Part shown: piece by piece, positions 57,310-64,000 of the stretch | Layout: every line of letters starts with the position of its first letter | Position numbering within the stretch: position 1 is the stretch's first letter | Source: Aphrophora alni | Taxonomy: Eukaryota > Arthropoda > Insecta > Hemiptera > Aphrophoridae | DNA length: 64,000 bases | NCBI GenBank assembly: GCA_963513935.1 | Contig: OY740777.1 | Span: 14,619,092 to 14,683,091, forward strand | Direction: 5' to 3' | The notes under the pieces: generated by a model | Database searches by the model: none | The model's input: only the letters and a program-made list of their open reading frames with translations | What the model was told of the DNA's origin: nothing | Made by a program: the position numbers and the translations under genes

Positions 57310-57430
57310 TTCAAGGATAAAATAAAGCAATAAAGCTTAAAGTATCAAAATATTTTAATAATATAAATGAGCTACAATTGTTTCGCCTTGCGGCATCATC
57401 GGGCAACTTGGCTACTTTATTTTATCCTAC
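57310..57430 (-). repeat. Inverted flanks around a hammerhead-like motif
   Basis: AGGATAAAATAAAG (57314-57327) and CTTTATTTTATCCT (57415-57428) are exact inverted repeats that enclose the motif at 57380-57403. Such an outer helix is what a self-contained structured RNA unit would need. Confidence 0.55.
57380..57403 (-). other. Hammerhead-like motif, CCGATGA...GAAAC
   Basis: Minus strand: CCCGATGA, one T, hairpin GCC-GCAA-GGC (a stable GNRA loop), then GAAACAATTGTAGC. The first box has C for U at its second position. ACAATTGT after GAA is palindromic, as in very short stem III variants. Confidence 0.35.
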
Positions 57431-59620
57431 AATTTAAATATACGTAAAATTGACAAATAATAACAGTAATTATAGAAGAAAAGATTTTTTTTAAAACGAA
57501 TAAACTGAAAATAGAACATACTTAAAAAGAAAATACATTATAAAAAGATGGTAAGATTAACAAAAACCAAAGTATATAAAAATAAATATTCCGAGTTCAG
57601 TTCACATTAAATCAAATCAGTTAACAAAGTTAATTCAAGTCAGTTTACTACCTGGGCTGTAAAACATATAAAAATAATCAGACAGAACATTTTTTTAGAA
57701 ATACCACAATTTTGGGCTAAGAGAATTATTAAACCTATATTTCCTTGGTAACTCGACTGAATTGAAACCATATACATAACTTTCTACTATACTACATTGA
57801 TGAGAGAAAATAAAATGCTTATCTGTGTTGCAATATTTAATTTATACAATGAACGACCTAATAACATTCAAACGCATACTAACTAACTTGACAAGTGTTT
57901 ACAAAGTCATAACCTAACCTATAAATTAAACTTTCCTCGTAATTGATTTCATAGAAGCATTCTCTTGCTTTCTCTAACTGGCGTGATCCCATTATGGTCT
58001 CCACAGACTTGTAAGCACAGTGTTTCAGGATATTCTAAGAATGTTTTTCCATTTCAGTTCTAAAAAAATGCTTTACTTTCTAGTGGTAATAGCTTGCGTA
58101 AAAATTCTATGATTGTTTAGAAGGCAGTTAGGAAGAATGTTAACCGGAAGTGATTCATATATTATAGAGACATTTCCGTTCTTAGAAACATCATTAGTGT
58201 TTCTTACTCTTCTCCTTATTACATTCTTCTCTTGTTAGTTTATTATGGTATGGAATAAGTAAGCATCGCAATCTTTAAAAAAAATTAAGTGAAACTACTC
58301 TGAAAGGATGGGTCGACCTTTTTTTGTGTATATAGTGGTTTACAATTACATGGAAATATTACGGGAACTTATAAAAATAAGAGATGTAGGTATCAGAAAA
58401 CAAGTTTGCCCTGTTTTTCTTCCAAAACCGTGAAATGAACTCATAGTGTAATTTTTAGGACCTATATTAAGACACAAATTTGGTGATTTTATATGTTTTT
58501 ATTGCAAAATTTAATAAAATAGGTTCCAAACTTGCATCTCCAGTAATTTCCTAGAAAACAGATGTGAAAGACGACAAATAGGAGTAGAAAAATAACGTTT
58601 TTTAAGGTATAGCGTAAAATTAATTTGTTAAATGGCTAAAAAACGCATACAATTTTTAAAACAAAATTTGAGAAAATAAATAAATTCAACAGATAACCCA
58701 TACAACTTGAGAACTTTTGTTGTTTATGTAGAAGATTTTTGTTCTCTTTAAAATTGTAATGTATTTTTATTTTATTTTGGTCCGTATTTTAATTTCTATA
58801 ACTTGTATTTGTTTTCTATTAACTTTAAATATATAAAATTTCTCAGAATTAGGTTTTTTACAAATTATTTTTCAAGGTTTTATTTTTTTATTACCAATTT
58901 AATATAAATTATTTTACGTCAAAAATGAAAAAAAATGTGTTTTTTTTTATTTATATATTTTTTAAATTATTTTACACCTGTCTTCTCAGTAATTACTAAA
59001 GATATCCTTCTGGCCCTTATTTTATTGAAAAAAACAAAACAAAAATTGTTTTCTTTGTTTGGGCCAAAAAAATTCACTCTTGCAGCCGGATCAAAGTGAC
59101 ATTTTTCGCTACGGTAACTCAAAAACGAAACGTTTTTCATACATATGTTTACATACATCAAAACTCTTTTGACGTATACTAGGCTCTAAGAGGCCTTGCA
59201 GTTGTGTATACTTTTGTCTGTGCGCGCGGTTGGCTATGGCGCGGGGGAGGAGAGGGGAGTGGTTATCGCTCATTTACAAAAACATGTAGTAAAAACTTTG
59301 CTAGTACTGATATTTAAAAAAAAACGTAAAATAATGTTTATCTTTTTTTTATCAACAACTAACGTCACAACCTTCCTCATTAAACGCAGAAGTTTTTGAT
59401 GTAAACATCATGTTTCTATGTGCACTACAAATCTTGTAAACTGTAATTATGTCTTGCCAAAGGTAGACAAACTAGTCTCCATATTTTAGATACGAAGCTG
59501 AACACACTTGAAAACGTCTCCACTCGCCACGTTCTTATCGGCGACTCGTTGCTACCGGATTTTGAGATTTTCTTGAGATAGAGGCTGGGGTTCTATTATT
59601 ACGTACAAAATTGATATCTG
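57431..59620. other. AT-rich DNA with a small GC-rich pocket
   Basis: 59205-59265 is a CpG-rich pocket (TGCGCGCGGTTGGCTATGGC, then GGGGGAGGAGAGGGGAG) of unknown meaning. No gene was recognised; frames at 58967-59161 and 59196-59399 flank or cross the pocket and lack motifs. Confidence 0.4.
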
Positions 59621-59624
59621 AAAA

Positions 59625-59880
59625 TTGTTATCTGTTTTATTGTGAGTTGAATAATTCATTAAATATAAAGAAAAAACTGTTTAAAATGTTAACGTTTTAA
59701 AATTGATTTTTCCGGATTTCAATAGGGTTCTATGTAAGCACACTATTTTTACCACGTTTTTATTAGTTCGGTTTACGTCATATCTGTCTGTCCGTCTATC
59801 TGTCCGGGTGGAATTTTGCAATCGAGTTTAAACTAACTTCCCGAAAAGCTAGACACCTGAAATTTTGAACATAGGTCAGA
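59625..59880 (+). repeat. Dispersed repeat family C, copy 2
   Basis: TTTTATTGTGAGTTGAATAA ... AAAATTGATTTTTCCGGATT, TTTCAATAGGGTTCTATGTA, then ATCTGTCTGTCCGTCTATCT. It parallels 55310-55605. Confidence 0.55.
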
Positions 59881-60300
59881 ATTGGATCACAATACAATAA
59901 GTTGGTTTCTTGTCTCTACATTTGTTTAAACAATAGTTAAAACACCTTGCAATGAAGATGCCATGGAGATGGGAAGAATGCCTCAAATACGACCTTCACC
60001 ACCATAAGGTTATGATACATTTACAATTTGTAATGGAGAAGGATCTGACATTGTATTGTTTTAATTCATGTACATGAAAAATAAAATAAATTTGGTTTAC
60101 TTCTTTAGTTTGATTTTCTGAGTTAAAAGACTAATAGAACTATTATAGGTAATGTTTTGAATTTCAGACGTTTGCAGCTAAACAGGATGTGAATTGCATT
60201 GGGAATTTCCTATATATTATGTCCCTGTCAGAGTCTCATCCATATATAAAAAAACCGATTGAAATCTTTCACCCGGACATAAGACTAAAAAACACAAAAT
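59881..60300. other. AT-rich DNA, nothing recognised
   Basis: No gene or clear repeat was recognised. Confidence 0.4.
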
Positions 60301-60301
60301 A

Positions 60302-60702
60302 ATATATCAAAACATTTTTTTTAACATACCACGTTTTTAAAACGGACTAAAAAGTATAAAATAATTTTTCATGACCCTTCTACAATTTTGAGGGAGGATT
60401 GTTAGTGGCTATGGATATATTTGGAATACTTGGAGAGAAAAACGTGGGGCGCAGCCAATAAATAATACAAGTAGACAATCCGTATGTATTCACAGCTAGT
60501 TTCAGTGAATCGGAAATGAGATTTACTGTAATTTCATTTATTTATTCCTCCTTAACTATCATTGATTGCCTGCGCACCACGTTTTTCTCTTCAAGTATAT
60601 CCATAGCCACTAACAATCCTCCCTCAAAATTGTAGAATATTCATGAAAAATTATAATCCGTTTTAAAAACGTAGTATGTTAAAAACTTTTTTTTATATGA
60701 TT
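60302..60702. mobile_element. 400-bp foldback element
   Basis: The left arm 60302-60460 and right arm 60565-60702 are inverted copies at about 85-90% identity: TTTAACATACCACGTTTTTA / TAAAAACGTAGTATGTTAAA, CTACAATTTTGAGGGAGGAT / ATCCTCCCTCAAAATTGTAG, and GAGAAAAACGTGGGGCGCAG / CTGCGCACCACGTTTTTCTC. The 100-bp centre has no open frame. It is a MITE-like element; target duplications could not be fixed in the AT-rich flanks. Confidence 0.8.
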
Positions 60703-60724
60703 TATTTTTTTATACCAAATATAT

Positions 60725-60845
60725 CGTTCGTATCTTAATTTTTGTGTCCTCAATCGTGTTTTTTTTCAGACGTCCAACACAACAACGCTTTTTTTTCGGT
60801 TTCCTGATGCTATGAAACGTGAAAATCAATGAAAAAACAACAAAG
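60725..60845 (-). repeat. Dispersed repeat pieces shared with 30.5 and 55.5 kb
   Basis: GTATCTTAATTTTTGTGTCC (60730-60749) is the exact inverse of 30518-30537. CGGTTTCCTGATGCTATGAA with AACGTGAAAATCAATG (60798-60833) matches the end of family C copy 1 at 55558-55595 on the plus strand. Confidence 0.5.
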
Positions 60846-61985
60846 ATTGAAATTTCAATCGATTATTAAACTTACTATATAGTTTCTATTTATAAGAGAC
60901 TTTAAAAATGATTTATATGAGTGTATCAAAAACAACTTTTCAATTTACGTCAACAAACAAGTTAAAACATAAAAGCAAAGAGAATAACACATAAAACCGT
61001 TAAAAGAAATACCTGGTTTGTTTAAGACGTAGTTGTAACCAGACCTAACCTAACCTGACCTAGTGACATTGAGTGACATAACTCTGATTTCTTGTAAACG
61101 TTTAAAGGAAAATTACTTCAATAACAACTTCATAACTTGAACTTGGCCTCGGGGGAGGTATACTTTCACTTGCAGAATATTGACTCAGTTGTAGCAATTT
61201 AAACTTGACAACGTGCGTCTACAGGAGTTTAGGAGATTTGATCAAAACATCAAAATAAAATACGGCTTCACTGAAAAAACCTTGGAAATATTCCCAATTT
61301 AAAGTGATTAGTTGATCGTATTTGATTTATTTGTATGATTCAGAAAATTAAAATAGACTTATTAAATATTTCGGCTTGTTAAATATTATTCACAAGTTAA
61401 AAAAAGACGAATTGTTATGACATAAAATAACGGTGCAAAAAAAATGTAGAAACTTTATCATTTACCCATTCTTTAAACAAAATGAAAACGAAGCAAAAAT
61501 ATTGCCAAACAAAATATCGTTTCAGTAGATGTCAGTCAAAAATATAAAAAGTGTAGATGCAGGTAGGGACCTTCTGGATTGCTACGACCGTATTCATTCT
61601 AGGTGACAATGTGAGACAGTTTTAATTGTCATAATTTTAATTCATTTGTCCCAGGAGGTAAAATGGGATTTGTAAAATTTTGTATGGGTTTTAAGGTATA
61701 AACCTTAAAGAACACCTTTTTGATGTTCTACTGAACGCGCCGAAATGGGATTTTCTTCATTTTTGTTAAAACGATGTCCTTTATGTGTGTTTTTAAATAA
61801 TTCATTATTAGGTTAGGTTAGGTTAGTTTAGTTTAGTCTTTAAAAGAATTACAGCATGCAAGTAAAATTATGACATGTAAGTCAAAAAGTAAAACTATAC
61901 TCTATTTTTCTAGTTGTATGAGTGCAATGTAGTATAATTATACATGAATACAATTTCAAATAAAATCTATTTTTATTGATTTCAG
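60846..61985. other. Intron/upstream sequence of the reductase exon
   Basis: TTAGG-like runs at 61043-61061 (complement) and 61808-61838. The segment ends in TTTTTATTGATTTCAG, a good 3' splice site (AG at 61984-61985) for the reductase exon. No further gene was recognised. Confidence 0.5.
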
Positions 61986-62215
61986 TTTCTGACATGGAGC
62001 CTATTATAGAGAATGAGGACACCTTAGGAACTCCTATACAGGAATTCTTCCGTGGGAGAAATGTATTTATTACGGGAGGAACTGGATTCATGGGTAAAGT
62101 CCTTACAGAGAAGATACTGAGGTCATGTCCTCATGTTGCTCAGATATATCTTCTTGTGAGACCTAAGAAGGATAAGGACGCACAACAAAGGCTCGACGAG
62201 CTGTTGGATGACTCC
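61986..62215 (+). CDS. Fatty acyl-CoA reductase, first coding exon (partial gene; ATG at 61994)
   Basis: Encodes the N-terminal 74 residues of a fatty acyl-CoA reductase, the membrane-associated NADPH enzyme that turns fatty acyl-CoA into fatty alcohol for waxes, cuticular lipids and pheromones. Residues 21-35 ([15 protein letters not shown]) are the first Rossmann beta strand and the TGxxGxxG dinucleotide-binding loop; YLLVRPKK (52-59) is the second strand with the family's LVRPK signature, followed by the helix with RLDELLDD (66-73). The exon starts after TTTATTGATTTCAG; eight untranslated bases precede the ATG at 61994, so at least one non-coding exon must lie upstream. It ends in phase 0 at 62215, before the donor GTAAGT (62216). 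Reading on past the donor gives only intron-like residues. The family has about 500 residues, so most of the gene lies beyond the window. The exact paralogue cannot be told. Confidence 0.93.
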
Positions 62216-64000
62216 GTAAGTTTTGTGAAATTTGTGGTATTAATAAACTCTATGCATTTAACCAGTGTTATGAAATATGAAAATAATAACACAAATTCGA
62301 GTGTAAAAATATACTATTATTTAGAAATAATTAATAAACAACAAAAATGAATCTGGTCAAATCAAATTGGTCAAAGAACAATAAGATTTTTGAAAATTAT
62401 GAATTTGATTTTTTAAAAAATACGATATGTTGGTTATAAATCGTACGAAACGTTTTAGCTAACTTAGTCTCCAAAATACGTTAAAAAAAAAAAAAACTCA
62501 AAGTTTGGTTTTTATAAAATACATTTAGATTGTACCCGTTTTGTTGTATAAGCAAGGCCGTCATGAATACAAAACGGTATTCTCGTATTTTGTTAAACTA
62601 AAGTAAAAGAAGTTAATGTTTCATTAAAAAATCATTATCTTAAAAATTTTTAATATTCATTTTGAATACAGCAATGGGTAACTTATTTAACTTTGTTTTT
62701 TTTCTGATCACAGTTCTTCTATGTTTCTATTGGTTACGAAGTTTCGCCTATTATTCAGTCATTATCAAACCTTTTCATTTTTGTTTATTCTTGCATTGGT
62801 TTATTGCGTGTTATTTGTTCTAAACAAATCAAACACATATACACCACATTTAAGAATAACACGTGTATACAGTACTTAACTTTAACATTTAAACTTTTTG
62901 GGGGTTATCGTGGTAAACACTTTTGTTTACCGTTCATGTCCTAATCGATACTTATTATGGTAACAATCGAAACAATGGTAACTTATGTCCAGTGTGTGTG
63001 CAACGACTGCAGTAGGGAATCTAGGAATTTCTAGAAGGTTAAGTCCATTACTTCCTCAAATTGGTGGGGTTGGGGCACAAGTTTAAGGAGTAGTTTCATT
63101 AGTGAAAACTAGTAATGTAAATATTGCTAGTAACGGTAATTTACACTGAAAATATTGAAAGGGGATGTTATTCCTTTGTTTATCTCCCACCGGTCACGTT
63201 TCTTTATTTTAGGAGTCATTGTCTACGACTGTAAACACTATGAATCAATTAATTGGTTTAAGTAGTCAGTACAATCCGGTATCAGTAGAGTTTGTGCATG
63301 TAAAATGAAGTTCGTGAAATGGGGATTGTTGGAGAGATGAAGACGCGCACGTCCCTAGACGTTTTGGGATAGAAAAAAAATGTCAAAATATTTACAGATA
63401 ATTTTGATAAAATCGTAATTTTGTTTTTATTCTATCCATACATTTTTGTTTATAAAAAAATATGAAAAAGCATCCCGATTGCTAAAATGATAAAATCTAT
63501 GTTACAAATTTGATTAAAATCCGGTCCTACGTTTGGGCTGTAGTTACAACAAACAAACATTCCAAGAACATTTTTTTTTTTAACTCAAGCGACCTCAAAA
63601 GGGTTTTATCCACAAAAAACTCAAAATAGTTTTTTTGTCCAATTAAAAAAAAACCCCTACATTATGTTCAAACCAGAAAGTAAATACAATATATTTGAAA
63701 CTTAAAAGTTTCAAAACGGAAGCTTACAAATTCTTAATAAATTAATTGTTAAACTAAAAACAATGTTATCGTAAACACATTTTGAAGTAATTTAAACTAA
63801 ATTTACTTACAATATTTAAAATGTTCAACGTTTCCACCATGTACTACAATGCTCGAGTGAACTCGTCAAAACCCTTAACACAGGGTGTCTTTTTTAACTG
63901 TACCACCTTTAAGATCTCTGAAACTATAAAGAAAACTTCACCTTACTACTTGTCCTCTGTAATAAAATGGTGTATTTGAATCTTTTTAACTCAACAACTT
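62216..64000. other. Intron of the reductase gene
   Basis: Starts with GTAAGTTTTGTG. No exon encoding the next part of the reductase was found. An acceptor-like TTTATTTTAG at about 63204-63213 is followed by about 30 open codons that do not resemble the family. A degraded dispersed fragment lies at about 63340-63600 (GTTTGGGCTGTAG, as at 25.68 kb). ACAGGGTGTCTTTTTTAACT at about 63881 resembles the terminal phrase of common insect DNA transposons, but the window ends before this can be judged. Confidence 0.6.

Noticed and set aside
63204..63310. Possible second reductase exon after TTTATTTTAG
   Set aside because: About 30 open codons follow the acceptor-like site, but none of the residues expected after the LLDD helix of the reductase family appear.

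Overview
The window reads as AT-rich nuclear DNA of an animal, most likely an insect. The evidence is introns with canonical GT..AG borders, one recognisable exon of the insect-type fatty acyl-CoA reductase family, interspersed TTAGG-like (CCTAA) runs, and relics of Penelope-like and Helitron elements. There are no bacterial features (operons, ribosome binding sites, rRNA) and nothing viral was recognised. The order within insects cannot be read safely; a hemipteran-like genome is only an impression.

Only one host coding exon can be supported: plus strand, 61994-62215, the first 74 residues of a fatty acyl-CoA reductase, with the 3' splice site just upstream and a perfect GTAAGT donor after it. 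The rest of that gene lies beyond the window. A relatively GC-rich segment at 17150-17359 ending in a CAG|GTGAG donor-like site looks like a 5' untranslated exon. It could belong to the same gene, which would make 17.4-62.0 kb a giant first intron, but this is inference.

Layout: 1-9.7 kb is AT-rich DNA with few landmarks (an inverted dispersed repeat, an 18-bp tandem repeat, an unexplained ORF at 9.2 kb). 9.7-10.6 kb is a 94-bp tandem array. 10.85-15.05 kb is bounded by an imperfect 600-bp inverted repeat and contains a 99-bp tandem repeat. 12-29 kb carries degenerate dispersed repeats, a Helitron helicase tail (24.5 kb) and foldback elements. 29-34 kb has a 770-bp long-TIR element, a composite foldback and a further foldback. 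34-43 kb has tRNA-derived sequences and dispersed repeats. 43.9-46.6 kb is a 108-bp satellite; 47.4-49.5 kb is a 36-bp minisatellite. 51.7-52.4 kb is the broken GIY-YIG tail of a Penelope-like element. 54-61 kb has more dispersed and foldback elements. The host exon is at 62.0 kb.

The most unusual signal is a set of about thirteen short motifs, in six unrelated sequence families, that all have the same plan: a CUGANGA-like heptamer, one extra base, a hairpin of 3-7 bp, then GAAA (or a one-base variant), often followed by a palindromic 4-8 base stretch. This is the plan of a hammerhead ribozyme core with one additional nucleotide. Several lie in head-to-head inverted pairs and one lies about 220 bp downstream of the Penelope-like ORF. 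This suggests Penelope/retrozyme-type elements as their source. Activity cannot be judged from the sequence alone.
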